From Lunularia cruciata (taxonomy: Eukaryota > Streptophyta > Marchantiopsida > Lunulariales > Lunulariaceae), in NCBI GenBank assembly GCA_948567375.1, contig OX419759.1, positions 58,505,493-58,569,492 on the forward strand: a stretch of DNA of 64,000 nt. Direction: 5' to 3'. The translations under genes and the position numbers were made by a program. Below the pieces are notes generated by a model that worked only from the letters and a program-made list of their open reading frames with translations, was not told the DNA's origin and did not search any database. Positions 31,733 to 42,274 of this stretch are shown here, piece after piece. Within the stretch, counting starts at the first letter, position 1. Each line of letters begins with the position of its first letter.

Positions 31733-34250
31733 CTACTCCAATCCAATATCAATCACTTCATCGGCTTCTAAACCCGATGATCTTCCTATCACTTCTCCTT
31801 CTTCGGGTATATTGAATTCTACCAAGTCCCTCACTATTTCTTCTACTTCTTCACTAGGAACTACAATTGAGGTCATAGGTACTCTTTCTAACTCTTTATC
31901 TCCTGACCCACTCTTCTCTAATGTCTCAAATGACAACTCCAAAGACACCTGAATTCTGATTTCTACAACACCAAACTTCTTCTCTTCCTTCACACTATTC
32001 CTAATCCTTTCTAACTCCAAATTCACTAAATCTAATCTCAAACTGACGTTGTCTCCTACTTCCAACATCTTTCTATCTACTTTCTCCCTCAGTTGGATTA
32101 GTAGAGTGTTCATATCAACATCCTTGGCTCTCCTCTCCCAAGTTTCCTGCACAAGCAACTTTAACTTGTGTAGTCTCACTTCTTCCAACCTTCCTTCCGC
32201 CTCAATGCACAACATAGCTCTCAATTTTCCTACAACCTCTCCTATTGATTTTGATGCATACCCTTGAGATCGCTCTGCCTTCAACTCCTCCCGGTACATC
32301 CTCAACTTGTCTTTGTACTCAACAATGAGCATCTTCTTCTCCTCCGCATATTGAGAACTTTGCAACTCAGCACTTCATACCAACTCTCTCAACCTTTTTT
32401 CTTCTTCTTGATGTCAGATCGTCAACTCTCTTTGCCATGCATGATCCTTCCTGGCTGCACTCTTCCTCAAGCTTTCTAACTCTTACTCCATCACTGTTGC
32501 CATCACTTTCGCATGAATACTCTCAATGTGCACTTCACTAACTTCTTCTTTCATCTTGGTCATCAGTAACGTCTGCTTTTTCAACTCTTTGGCTTGATGC
32601 TACATTTCTCTTCCTTGTGACTCAAAACTCTCTTGCAACTTCTTGAAAGTCTTCTTCTTCAAAACTGCATCCACTTGAAGCTCTTCAGCTTCATTGTCTC
32701 TTTGGGTTACATGCTCTTGCAATCCCTTCACTTCAGCTTATAGATACTTCACCACCTACAACTCATTCCTTACCTTCATCACAACATGCGGAATTACCTT
32801 CTATTGCTCTTTCATAGCTCCAATAGTGGAGTTACGACCTGCACCAAATACTATATTCCTCCAAAGTTTTCTTCATCTTTGGCCACATCTTTGTACTTTG
32901 CTTCTTCCGCCGGCTTCTTCTTCCAAAGTCTTGATCTTTGTATTGTCAGTGATACTGCTTCCAAGCTTTCTTCTTCCTTACCCATTGAACTTGGGCCCAC
33001 AAGGTACTCCTTCTCTTCCACAACCAAGGCTACATAGGGATTAGCACTTCCCTCCATATCGTCAATGGTCGCATGAAAATCTTCATCTTCTACTACTTCA
33101 GCCGTTTGCTGAACTTCATCTTCATCTTCACCTTCACTCTCACTTCCGGATTCCCTACTTTGTAATGTGAGTTCCTCTTCTTCTGAGTCCTCTCCTCTAG
33201 ACTTTGTCTCTCCTTCAGACTCGGTCTTCAAAGGTTCTTCCTTTACCACCGTCTTCCCTTGCACAGTGAGTCTTTGTGTCTTTCTTTGGGCTGGAGGTAA
33301 CACTACATCATTAGGTTAAGCCCGCTTCTTCTTCTTTTGGCTTATGACTTCTTCCATCTCCCATTGTCCCATTTTGAAGAAATGGTCATTGTTGGCTCAC
33401 AGGTGCACCATGTATTGTTGTTCTTCTTCATCCACTTCTCATCTCAAATCCGGATGAAAGTGTGACACCATGCAATGCCTCTCTTCTGCTGTCAACAAAT
33501 TCAATCCAAAATAAAAATGTGCTGCAAATGGTGCAAAATAGTGTGGAGGTGAATTTGTTCTCCAATTGACAACCATCTGCCTTGTTTGCTAGTGGAAACA
33601 CTTTGCCCAATTCACCTTCACTCCTGCAAAGATTTGGTGGAAGAAGACCTATTGCTGCATGTTCACGTATGTTGTTTGTTTGGGTTTGAACATTGCCATT
33701 ATTGCTCCTACAATGCTTTGCTTAATTGGGTCCCGATAGGACTCCACCTTGTAGCCATTAGCTGTACATGGAGCAAAGAAGGAATTGCAAATTTCCGTAG
33801 TCTCTTCTGCAGCCTCGCACTTCCCATAGAATGTGAATCCCGTTGGCTCTCTTGCTTCCCTTCCCAACACTAACCTCCAATTTGACTCCATCTATCAAGC
33901 CGAATTTCCTCTCTTCCCCTCAACTTCAGGACCTTCCTCACAAATTACTGGCAGCTATCTCTACCAAGACTCCTAGGAAGCTGAAATTCATGTTCCACTC
34001 TAAAAAGGTAATACAAAGTCTATTCAAGACTTTGATATATGCTACGACATCTAACCTCCGAATTGCAAAGCTCCGCACTGCAAGGGCATTCTTGACCTTC
34101 TTTGCCATGATTTGTTCTCTTGTTCTTTGGCACTGGAAGACTATTCCCTCTCCTGGAAGAGACACTCTTACCCCTTCTGGATTTCAAAAAGTTTCACTCT
34201 CAATTGGCTTCTTGGCACGCATCATTGCAGGACAACTACTCAGAGGAACA
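31733..34250 (-). pseudogene. LTR-encoded acidic coiled-coil protein, best copy
   Basis: Sense strand of the giant LTR. The upstream part at 33428-34165 (WRLVLGREAREPTGFTFYGKC, YKVESYRDPIKQSIVGAIM, VFPLANKADGCQLENKF) looks globular. Then comes an acidic stretch, 150 codons at 32851-33303 (RGEDSEEEELTLQSRESGSE). Last is a coiled coil, 210 codons at 31733-32365 (YKDKLRMYREELKAERSQGY, EEVRLHKLKLLVQETWERR, DLVNLELERIRNSVKEEKK). Frame shifts separate the parts; the intact protein would be roughly 800 residues. The residues recur in copies 1, 3 and 4. I recognise no known family. Confidence 0.7.
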
Positions 34251-34468
34251 TGATATCTACTTGACATTTTCAATTTTCCCCTGCACAATCACAATTTTAT
34301 ATTACCCCAAATTGTAGTCATTCTTTAGTCAATTTCAAAATTGGCTCCCCCTTCTTCTGCGTGTCGATGCCCTGTCACTATCAAGACATGCTTCTTTTGC
34401 CTCCACCATTTCTTGAAGTGTACTTTCTTGCCACATAGAGAGGTTGTTAGCCTGTCTTTGTATTGGCT

Positions 34469-35159
34469 TGTAACACCCATTTGTGCATGTGTGTGGTATT
34501 GTGATATTTAGCTTGATATTACCAAGTACTTAAGAGATATTATTTATATAGAGATAAAGGATGGTTCTATATTAGTCATGGTTAGCTAAATTTAGTCATA
34601 GCTAAGATAGATGGGACCTTACTTTAGAGGAAGTAGAAAAGATGAGCACCACTCTTTTGGATTTTAGTGTGTTGACTTGGTATTATTCTTAGGTGTTTGG
34701 CTTTGAGGAAAGAGTTGAGAACTCTTGGGCCCGCAAGCCTTTTTGTTTTGGATTCTTCTTTAGTCTAAGGATAGCCCATGTGAAGGAATCTTTGACTTAG
34801 TGGTTGGGTCAAGATAAGACCACATGCTTAGGGGAATATGCCCATGTGAATGGATATTCCTTTCTACTTTTTGACTTTACTTGACTTTTAGTCTAGTAAC
34901 TTGAGTTACTATGGTAATTAGTAACTTTGGTACGTAACTATTTCACAAGTATATAAACAAGGGGTGAGGAGGTACTCATCATCCTTTCATTTGCAACTAT
35001 CTCTCTCATTGAGTTCTCTAGTGAGCAATGTTTTGAGTCTTGGAGTGTTAGCCTTGGAGGAGTATGATGGAGTTGGGGTTCCTTGCCTTCTTAGTCTATG
35101 GTGCGCTACCATAATAGCCATCAAAGGTTCATCCTGAGTGAGAGACAGGCCGGCTCACA
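34469..35159 (+). repeat. 5' LTR of element E
   Basis: TGTAACACCC to GGCTCACA, 691 bp. Solo copy at 10562-11232 and a terminal scrap at 60571-60599. Confidence 0.95.
34950..34957 (+). promoter_or_regulatory. TATA box of element E 5' LTR
   Basis: TATATAAA about 200 bp before the LTR end, repeated at 42066-42073 in the 3' LTR. Confidence 0.65.
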
Positions 35160-35368
35160 TTTTTGGTTCTGTTGCCGGGACCTCTCTAGAAGGCAAGATA
35201 ATGTTCCGCGTCCAATTCTACAGGCAAAAGGAGGCTATGAGAGCTCACTTGGAGAGAACATTAGGAGAGGAGAGGGCTGAACTTATGTTAGAGAACCAAG
35301 ATCCATTTGTATACCCTGTAGTTCATTATGATGTCTTTGAGGTGATTTTTTACATCTTGTACACATGA
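35138..35368 (+). CDS. Short leader ORF crossing the LTR/primer-site junction
   Basis: 76 codons starting in the LTR end. The charged part FRVQFYRQKEAMRAHLERTL lies after the primer site, so an internal ATG at about 35200 is a better start. No family recognised. It may be chance: the rest of the leader to 36015 is open only in short pieces. Confidence 0.3.
   Translation: MRDRPAHIFGSVAGTSLEGKIMFRVQFYRQKEAMRAHLERTLGEERAELMLENQDPFVYPVVHYDVFEVIFYILYT
35164..35180 (+). other. Primer-binding site of element E
   Basis: TGGTTCTGTTGCCGGGA a few bases inside the LTR. It resembles the tRNA-Asp site of Athila/Tat elements (from memory TGGCGCCGTTGCCGGGGA), with changes in the middle. Confidence 0.7.
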
Positions 35369-36015
35369 GAGGAAGTAGAGAGATTATGTGAGGTGGCTTG
35401 CAGATTTTGGGGATTAAGGTGATTTTGGGCAAAATCTCAAGTTTGAGATCTGGACTTGAGATTTCTACACATGATAGCTTGGGTTATCTTTCAGTTAGCA
35501 CACTTGAAATTATTGTGAGAGCTTCTATGCGCATTGGGTTAGAATTTTTGAAAGTTGATGGGGTAAAGTGCTCCCGCAACTGCATGCTCTCTGGAAAATT
35601 GTACAGAGTCTGCCATTTCTTAAATTTTCAGTGAATTGTCCTGAAATTTTCCAAGAAAATTTACTGCATTGTATCCTATCTGCTGCCACAAAAATTAGAG
35701 AGAGATCATTCTTGTGCAGTGAGAAATGAGTTTTTGAACTGAGGGGGGTGGTTTTCAGACCAAATCTGAAATATGGGTGCTGAATAGAAAGGTGTCTAGG
35801 CCAAATGGCTCGATGAAAAGATCTGAAATTTTGCATGGAGGGATGCCCTGGAGTTTTAATCAAGTGTGCAAAATTTCAGAGGACTGTGACATATTGGTTG
35901 GGAGATTTGAATGACATTGTGAGAAAGGGTCAATTCTGCAGAGTGGAGATCTCATGCATGAGAAGTTTGAGATCAACAAAAAACATGTTTGAGTGTTTAG
36001 ATTCATCTTGGGAAC
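35369..36015 (+). other. Leader of element E
   Basis: No domain recognised. 35398-35634 is open for 78 codons, ending at a TTTTCAG sequence that could serve as a splice acceptor, but nothing supports splicing. Confidence 0.5.
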
Positions 36016-36489
36016 ATGGAGGGTCATCAAGAGTGGAAATTGAGATTATGCAAGGTTCCCCAAGGGTTTGAGGTGATTGTAAGGGTTGATTTGAGGAAAA
36101 GAGAGTTAACAATAGAATTTGAAGAGAGTATTGAGAGGATCCAAAAACCTACACCACTTGGAGGAAAGAGTGAGTCTAAGTGCTTTCTATGTGGAGAGAA
36201 GGGACATAAGGCAAGTTCATGTCCATTGACCTTTGAGAGCAAGAGATTGAGGGAAAGGAGAGGCTTACTTGACTTGGGTTTGCATGTTGGACCTTCTTCA
36301 CCAAGATTGGGAGGGAGAAGATCTAAGACCAAGGAGTTGTGTGAGGTGTGTGGAGTTGAAGGACTTCCAAAAGGACATGAGTGTAGTGGAGTAAAAGTAT
36401 TTTTGGAAACTTTGGTGAAGGATCTTGGAGAGAGTCTTAGTACAGCTACAGAAATACTACCACCTTCATCAGCTAGTTCTCAAGATTAG
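36016..36489 (+). CDS. Extra ORF upstream of gag with two zinc motifs
   Basis: 157 codons, in a different frame from gag. It contains a CX2CX4HX4C knuckle CFLCGEKGHKASSC (about residues 55-68) and then CEVCGVEGLPKGHEC (about 109-123), a second Cys/His cluster. The first 40 residues look like a small folded domain (QEWKLRLCKVPQGFEVIVRV). It lies between the primer site and gag, the place where Ogre-type elements have an additional ORF. It may bind nucleic acid. The start codon is the first ATG; an upstream start is possible. Confidence 0.65.
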   Translation: MEGHQEWKLRLCKVPQGFEVIVRVDLRKRELTIEFEESIERIQKPTPLGGKSESKCFLCGEKGHKASSCPLTFESKRLRERRGLLDLGLHVGPSSPRLGGRRSKTKELCEVCGVEGLPKGHECSGVKVFLETLVKDLGESLSTATEILPPSSASSQD

Positions 36490-36724
36490 TGATGGAGATA
36501 ATCTTTCAACTTATGGATAAACTATCCATGAGAGTTAGATTAATATGCACTCTAGGATTTGATGTTGCTATAGAAATCTTGGAGCAACCTGAACCTTTTG
36601 TTTTCCCTAGAGTGGATTATTCTCAGATGGTGTTAGTCATGTATATACTCTATTAGTTATAGAGTGAGAGAAAAGAAAAGAGAAAAAAAAATTTGAGAGA
36701 AAAGAAAGATAGTGAGGGGTTAAG

Positions 36725-37684
36725 ATGGGAAAACTTCCGGTTTTCTTTGGCAAGGATGGAGAAGATGTGGAGGCCTTTGTGAGAGACTTCAAGAGAGCTT
36801 GCATAGGAAACAATGAGAGGAGGAAGAATGAGTGGGCCTCATTATTACCAGATTTCTTTGAGGATGCAGCACTTACATGGTATGAGTCAGAATACCAAAA
36901 GAGAGAGAAGAGAGATGGGGAAGAGGAGTCTTGGGAGACTTTGACTTCAGCACTCATTGAGAACTTTCTTCCTGATGAGAGTTATGAGAGATTGATGAGT
37001 GAAGTTACATTTCTCAAGCAAGGAGATGGAGAGAAAGTGAGAGTCTATGGGGAAAGAGTGGAAAATTTGGAGTCCAGATTTCGCATAGTGTTGAGGAAGG
37101 GTGGGGATGATGTGGAGACTACAATGATTGGCATAAGGGCCATGCTCACCAAGAATTTTGTGGGAGGATTGAGACCTCAAATTAGAAGCAAGGTGAGATA
37201 TGAGAAACCTTCTTCCAAGGTTGAAGCTATCAAGATCGCAATTCGTATGGAAGAGAGTTTGGAAGTGGATGAGAGTGATTTGGTGGTGAAGGAAGTTGTG
37301 CATCCTCCTCAAGGCTACAAGTATGGTGGAACTTCTGATATTTTGGTGACAAGGGTTGCACCACAAGTAGTAGTTGCTCCAGTTCTTGCACCTCCACCAA
37401 AAGATCCACTCCAAACCATCACAGAACAACTTGCGGATCTCAAGATCAATGTGGTGCAACTATGGGAGAAGAGAGAGGTGGATCAGAATGTAGGGAAAGG
37501 GCCTAGGAGTTATGGAAACTATCCATATAGAGGAGGCCAACCAGCCAACAATTTCAATGATAGAAATTGTTTTGGTTGTGGAGGAAGAGGCCATATCCAA
37601 AGGAGTTGCACAAATTCCACTTACCATGGAGGAAGGGGTTATGAGGGAGCCAATAGAGGGAAAGAGGGAGGTAGTGAAACCTAA
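36725..37684 (+). CDS. gag: Element E gag
   Basis: 319 codons. N-terminus KLPVFFGKDGEDVEAFVRDF, then a retrotransposon gag domain (ALTWYESEY, LIENFLPDESYERLMSEVTF, about residues 50-165) and a zinc knuckle CFGCGGRGHIQRSC (residues 282-295), all standard for Ty3/gypsy. It forms the particle and binds RNA. It ends in TAA at 37682-37684 in the same frame as the protease that follows directly. Confidence 0.93.
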   Translation: MGKLPVFFGKDGEDVEAFVRDFKRACIGNNERRKNEWASLLPDFFEDAALTWYESEYQKREKRDGEEESWETLTSALIENFLPDESYERLMSEVTFLKQGDGEKVRVYGERVENLESRFRIVLRKGGDDVETTMIGIRAMLTKNFVGGLRPQIRSKVRYEKPSSKVEAIKIAIRMEESLEVDESDLVVKEVVHPPQGYKYGGTSDILVTRVAPQVVVAPVLAPPPKDPLQTITEQLADLKINVVQLWEKREVDQNVGKGPRSYGNYPYRGGQPANNFNDRNCFGCGGRGHIQRSCTNSTYHGGRGYEGANRGKEGGSET

Positions 37685-38578
37685 GTGGCTCCTAATCCCA
37701 ACAAAGGTAAGGAGATAGCATCCATAGATGTGGTTGAGAGCAAGTATGAGAAGGGAGAGTGCTCAAACTCCAAGGGTCTTAATTTGGAGCTTTTGGCACA
37801 AGAGAAGAAGAGAGCTTGTTTTGCAGAGGATGTTCACTCTTCTCAAGGATTTACTTCAAGCAAGGATAATCCTATGTCTACTAGGAGCACTCGCACCTCA
37901 ACACCATCAACAACAAAGACTCCAAGGAAGAAGTTGGGGATGGAGGACTTCTTGATCTCAAAGCAACAATGGAACTACAATGTGTTGGAGGATGTTGGTA
38001 GTCACAAGGCTAACATCACAGTGGGCCAATTAATTGCTTTGAACCCTACCTTGAGAAAGGAGCTTAGAGGTGGTTTGAGTTCTACAAGGAGCAAGAAGAA
38101 GAAGAAGGCAAAAGTTCCAGTATCAATGGGGGTGGTGGATGCCAAGCCAGCACCATGGGAAGCTTGTGAATATGCCTCCAAGATTGATGTGAGAGTGAAT
38201 GGTCACAACATCAAGGATGCATTGGTTGATGGAGGATCAGCAGTGAATGCCATGTCAGAAAGGTTGATGAAGAAGTTGGGTATGATACCCTCAAGAGCTT
38301 CAACATTTGTGGTGAGCATGGCAAACAAGCAACAAGTTCGACCAGTAGGGGTGATGGATAAAGTGGTAGTTTCAGTTATGGGAGTTCAAAATCTCATGAC
38401 TTTCCAAGTCTTGAAGGATTCAAGCTATGACTTACTTCTTGGGAGGCTATGGTTGAGAGTAGCACGCACAACTGATCGATGGCACAAAGGATACTTGAGG
38501 ATTGGGCCATCAAACCATAGAGTCACTATTCTTGTGACTAACACCACCAACACTTCACATTTAGATACCCATCAATAA
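37685..38578 (+). CDS. Element E protease region
   Basis: About 297 codons in the frame of gag, entered directly after the gag TAA; there is no ATG at the border, so translation would need readthrough or an internal start. The retropepsin active site is DALVDGGSAVNAM (catalytic Asp near residue 182, DGG form), followed by SSYDLLLGRLWLR, the ILG-type segment. The first 130 residues are a basic Ser/Thr-rich linker. It ends in TAA at 38576-38578, again in frame with pol. Confidence 0.88.
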   Translation: MAPNPNKGKEIASIDVVESKYEKGECSNSKGLNLELLAQEKKRACFAEDVHSSQGFTSSKDNPMSTRSTRTSTPSTTKTPRKKLGMEDFLISKQQWNYNVLEDVGSHKANITVGQLIALNPTLRKELRGGLSSTRSKKKKKAKVPVSMGVVDAKPAPWEACEYASKIDVRVNGHNIKDALVDGGSAVNAMSERLMKKLGMIPSRASTFVVSMANKQQVRPVGVMDKVVVSVMGVQNLMTFQVLKDSSYDLLLGRLWLRVARTTDRWHKGYLRIGPSNHRVTILVTNTTNTSHLDTHQ

Positions 38579-38605
38579 TCAGATTCTGAAGAAGGAGCTT
38601 CAGGT

Positions 38606-41539
38606 GTGGACACAAGCATGGAAGAGGAGACTTCCACGGAGGAGGATGAATCTGAATCTGATTCAGATGTATATCCTTTGTGTGCTATGGATTTTGCACC
38701 TAAGCCAGAGGTTTTGAAGGACCCAGATAAATCACCATTGACACTTGAGGAGGTAGAGAGAAGGTTATCTACCCTCAAGTATGGCCCAAATGTTACCAAG
38801 GAGGAGAAGGTGAGATTTGAGGAGATTTTCCGCAAGTTCATCCATATGTTTGCTTTTAGTTACAAGGATTTGAAGGAAGTCACCTTGGAGGAGCACAAGA
38901 TAGAGGTGGAGTCACATCCAAGACCAATCCGCCAAAAGCAATGTCGCATTAGCCCACCAATATCTTTGGTTGCGAAGGAGGAGATTGATAAGCTCAAGGA
39001 GGCTGGATTTATCTTTGAGATGGAGAATTCAGAATGGGTGTCTCCAATTGTCATTGTGAAGAAAAAGAATGGTAAGCTTCGGGTATGTGTGGATTACAAG
39101 AAGCTCAATGCTGTTACCAAGAAGGACTACTACCCATTGCCATTCATTGATGAGATCTTGGAGGAGGTTGCAGGTCATGAGAGGTACAGTTTTGGAGATG
39201 GTTATAGTGGATATAACCAAATCAAGATTGCACCAGAGCATCAACAACTCACCACATTCACCACACCTTGGGGAACTTACGCTTTCAAGGTCATGCCTTT
39301 TGGGCTTTGCAATGCTCCAGCCACATTCCAACGGTTCATGAACAAGGTATTTGAACCTTTCATTGGGAAATTTGTGAGAGATTTCATTGATGACTTTTGT
39401 GTCTATGGGAGCAAGGAGGAGCACTTTGAGCACCTAATCAAAGTCTTGCAATGCTTGGATGAGGCAAATGCATCACTCAACCCAGAGAAGTGCATTTTTG
39501 GATGTGAAGAAGGTCTACTTTTGGGGCACATCATCTCCAAGGATGGAATAGCAGTTGATCCTGAGAAGGTGAGGAAAATCTCAGACCTTCCATTCCCTTC
39601 AAGCTTGACAAAGTTATGCCAATTCTTGGGAATGGTTGGGTACTATAGGAGGTTCATCTTCTCATTTTCCAACAAGGATTATGCATTGACCATCTACATG
39701 AAGAAGGGTGTAGATTACATGGTGATTTTGGAAGACAAGGAGGCTCTCAAAGCTTTTGAGAAGCTCAAGCAATCCCTTGTTGTAGCTCCAATTCTTGCTA
39801 AACCTGATTGGAGTAAGCCTTTCATCCTCTACACTGATGCTTCTAATGTAGCTATAGGATGCACTCTCAGTCAATTAGACCAAGATGGGCATGATCATCC
39901 AATAGCTTATGCTAGTAGGCAGATGGTTTCAGCAGAGAAGAACTACTCTATCACGGAGAGAGAAGGGTTGGCAGTGATCTTTGGTCTCAAGAAGTTTAGA
40001 CACTACTTGATTGGAGGGAAAGCCACAATTGTCACGGATCACAAGGCTTTGAAGTACATCTTCAACAAGCCTAATGTTGAAGGGAGACTAGCAAGGTGGA
40101 TGATACTCTTGTCTGAGTATGACTACACAATTGAGGATAGGCCAGGAAAGAAACATGCAAATGCTGATTTATTATCTAGAGCCTATGATCATGATGGAGA
40201 TGAGCCAGTGGATGATTCCTTCCTGGATGAGGAGCTCATGACAATCTCAGTCACTCAAGAGGTTCCAATGGAGTACAAGGAGATTGTGGATTTTGTGACA
40301 AAAGGTAACTATCCAGAAGGGATGCATGCTAGGGAGAGGAAGGCCCTTGCAGCAAGATCTAGACCTTACACAATGGTGGAGGATATTCTTTTTCACCAAG
40401 GAGCAGATGGTCTACTTCGAAGAGCAGTGGGTAAGGAAGAGTCTATCCTACTCATAAAGGAGTTTCATGAAGGTTTAGTATGTGGAGGACACTTTGCAGG
40501 AAAGGTGACTGCTTTCAAGATTCTAGATGCAGGTTACCATTGGAGAGGGATTTTCAAGGATTGTCTTGATTATTGCAAAACTTGTCATGTTTGTCAAGCT
40601 TTTGCTAGAAAGTCTACATCCACTCCACCACTTAGATCAATTCCATTGCTAGGACCTTTTGAGAAGTGGGGAATTGATTTTGTAGGTCCTCTCAATAGAA
40701 CCCCAAGGAACAATCGGTACATTGTGGTAGTTACTGATTACCTTACCAAGTGGGTTGAGGCTAGACCATTGAGGGACAAGAATGAAGATGAAGTGGGTAG
40801 ATTTCTTTATGAACGCATTATCACTAGGTTTGGATGCCCTTTGGAGTTGGTTTCTAATAGAGGAGGAGAGTTTACAGGAAGCATTACTACAACCATGCTA
40901 CGACATTTCTCTATCATGCATAGAGTAACTACATCCTATAAGCCAAATTCCAATGGCTTGGCAGAGAGAACCAATCAGACCTTGTGCATGATGTTGGCCA
41001 AAGATGCAGAAATGGAGGGGGCTAAACATCATTGGGACAAGAGGATTCATGCAGTTTTGTGGGAGTATAGGACAACCATGAAGACTTCCACCGGATATTC
41101 TCCATTCCAATTGGTGTATGGTATTGAGTCTACCTTACCTATTCACTTTGATCTTCCTACCTTCCAAAGCATTCATAGGAGATTGAAGAAAGCACAAGGA
41201 AGTGATGCAGAGAAGTCAAGGAAGGATCAACTCATGGAGTTGGAAGAGGCAAGAGCAGTTGCTATGGTTCGAGTGGAGCAAGCCCAAAGGAAACAAAAGG
41301 AGAGCTATGAAAAGAGGCAAGGCAAGAAGAAGGTGGAGCCTTTCAAAGAAGGTGATTGGGTAATGTTGTTTGATTCCATTCGATTCAAGAGAGTGCAAAA
41401 GAAGTTTTTGCCTAAGTACTTTGGACCTTTCATAGTAGAGAAGGTGTGGGGCAATTACACCTATGATCTCAAGGAGTTGGGAGGAAGACACTTTGATAGG
41501 ATTAACCATGATAAGTTGAAGATGTACCATAGAAGGTAG
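38606..41539 (+). CDS. pol: Element E pol: RT, RNase H, integrase
   Basis: 977 codons without a stop; the same frame is open from 38579. RT: Asp198 (SFGDGYSGYNQI) and FIDDFCVYG with Asp262-263. RNase H: Asp411 (LYTDASNVAIG), TEREGLAVIFG, VTDHKALKYIF, NADLLSR. Integrase: zinc-binding H and CHVC, Asp691 (GIDFVGPL), then VSNRGGEF with Asn751 in place of the second catalytic Asp, and Glu787 (GLAERTNQ), with 35 residues between 751 and 787. The end has a GPF module (FLPKYFGPFIVEKV) and no chromodomain. RT looks active; the integrase should be inactive unless complemented. Confidence 0.95.
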   Translation: MDTSMEEETSTEEDESESDSDVYPLCAMDFAPKPEVLKDPDKSPLTLEEVERRLSTLKYGPNVTKEEKVRFEEIFRKFIHMFAFSYKDLKEVTLEEHKIEVESHPRPIRQKQCRISPPISLVAKEEIDKLKEAGFIFEMENSEWVSPIVIVKKKNGKLRVCVDYKKLNAVTKKDYYPLPFIDEILEEVAGHERYSFGDGYSGYNQIKIAPEHQQLTTFTTPWGTYAFKVMPFGLCNAPATFQRFMNKVFEPFIGKFVRDFIDDFCVYGSKEEHFEHLIKVLQCLDEANASLNPEKCIFGCEEGLLLGHIISKDGIAVDPEKVRKISDLPFPSSLTKLCQFLGMVGYYRRFIFSFSNKDYALTIYMKKGVDYMVILEDKEALKAFEKLKQSLVVAPILAKPDWSKPFILYTDASNVAIGCTLSQLDQDGHDHPIAYASRQMVSAEKNYSITEREGLAVIFGLKKFRHYLIGGKATIVTDHKALKYIFNKPNVEGRLARWMILLSEYDYTIEDRPGKKHANADLLSRAYDHDGDEPVDDSFLDEELMTISVTQEVPMEYKEIVDFVTKGNYPEGMHARERKALAARSRPYTMVEDILFHQGADGLLRRAVGKEESILLIKEFHEGLVCGGHFAGKVTAFKILDAGYHWRGIFKDCLDYCKTCHVCQAFARKSTSTPPLRSIPLLGPFEKWGIDFVGPLNRTPRNNRYIVVVTDYLTKWVEARPLRDKNEDEVGRFLYERIITRFGCPLELVSNRGGEFTGSITTTMLRHFSIMHRVTTSYKPNSNGLAERTNQTLCMMLAKDAEMEGAKHHWDKRIHAVLWEYRTTMKTSTGYSPFQLVYGIESTLPIHFDLPTFQSIHRRLKKAQGSDAEKSRKDQLMELEEARAVAMVRVEQAQRKQKESYEKRQGKKKVEPFKEGDWVMLFDSIRFKRVQKKFLPKYFGPFIVEKVWGNYTYDLKELGGRHFDRINHDKLKMYHRR

Positions 41540-41578
41540 AGAGACCTTCACTTTGAGGACAAAGTGAAAACTTAGTCC

Positions 41579-41587
41579 GGGGGTAAA
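41579..41587 (+). other. Polypurine tract of element E
   Basis: GGGGGTAAA immediately before the 3' LTR. Confidence 0.8.
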
Positions 41588-42274
41588 TGTAACACCCATT
41601 TGTGCATGTGTGTGGTATTGTGATATTTAGCTTGATATTACAAGTACTTAAGAGATATTATTTATATAGAGATAAAGGATGGTTCTATATTAGTCATGTT
41701 AGCTAAAGTTAGTCATAGCTAAGATAGATGGGACCTTACTTTAGAGGAAGTAGAAAAGATGAGCACCACTATTTTGGATTTTAGTGTGTTGACTTGGTAT
41801 TATTCCTAGGTGTTTGGCTTTGAGGAAAGAGTTGAGAACTCTTGGGCCCGCAAGCCTTTTTATTTTGGATTCTTCTTTAGTCTAAGGATAGCCCATGTGA
41901 AGGAATCCTTGACTTAGTGGTTGGGTCAAGATAAGACCACATGCTTAGGGGAATATGCCCATGTGAATGGATATTCCTTTCTACTTTTTGACTTTACTTG
42001 ACTTTTAGTCTAGTAACTTGAGTTCTATGGTAATTAGTAACTTTGGTACGTAACTATTTCACAAGTATATAAACAAGGGGTGATGAGGTACTCATCATCC
42101 TTTCATTTGCAACATCTCTCTCATTGAGTTCTCTAGTGAGCAATGTCTTGAGACTTGGAGTGTTAGCCTTGGAGGAGTATGATGGAGTTGGGGTTCCTTG
42201 CCTTCTTAGTCTATGGTGCGCTACCATAATAGCCATCAAAGGTTCATCCTGAATGAGAGACAGGCCGGCTCACA
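41588..42274 (+). repeat. 3' LTR of element E
   Basis: 687 bp, TGTAACACCC to GGCTCACA, TATA box at 42066-42073. It differs from the 5' LTR by small indels and substitutions, about 2 percent by eye. Confidence 0.95.

Larger units (their letters stand above)
34469..42274 (+). mobile_element. Element E: complete Ty3/gypsy element, Athila/Tat-like
   Basis: 7.8 kb with LTRs 34469-35159 and 41588-42274, which differ at roughly 14 positions by eye. Order: LTR, tRNA-Asp-like primer site, small zinc ORF, gag, protease, RT-RNase H-integrase, polypurine tract, LTR. Flanks are GGCT (34465-34468) and GGCC (42275-42278), a 4-bp duplication with one change. No chromodomain. It is the only element here with long intact frames. 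Confidence 0.93.

Noticed and set aside
35560-35640. Intron 3' splice site (TTTTCAG) in the leader of element E
   Set aside because: No matching donor or frame logic could be established from sequence alone.
38606-41539. Possible endogenous pararetrovirus (caulimovirid) pol
   Set aside because: The frame has a full integrase, and the element has LTRs, a polypurine tract and target duplications, with no movement protein.
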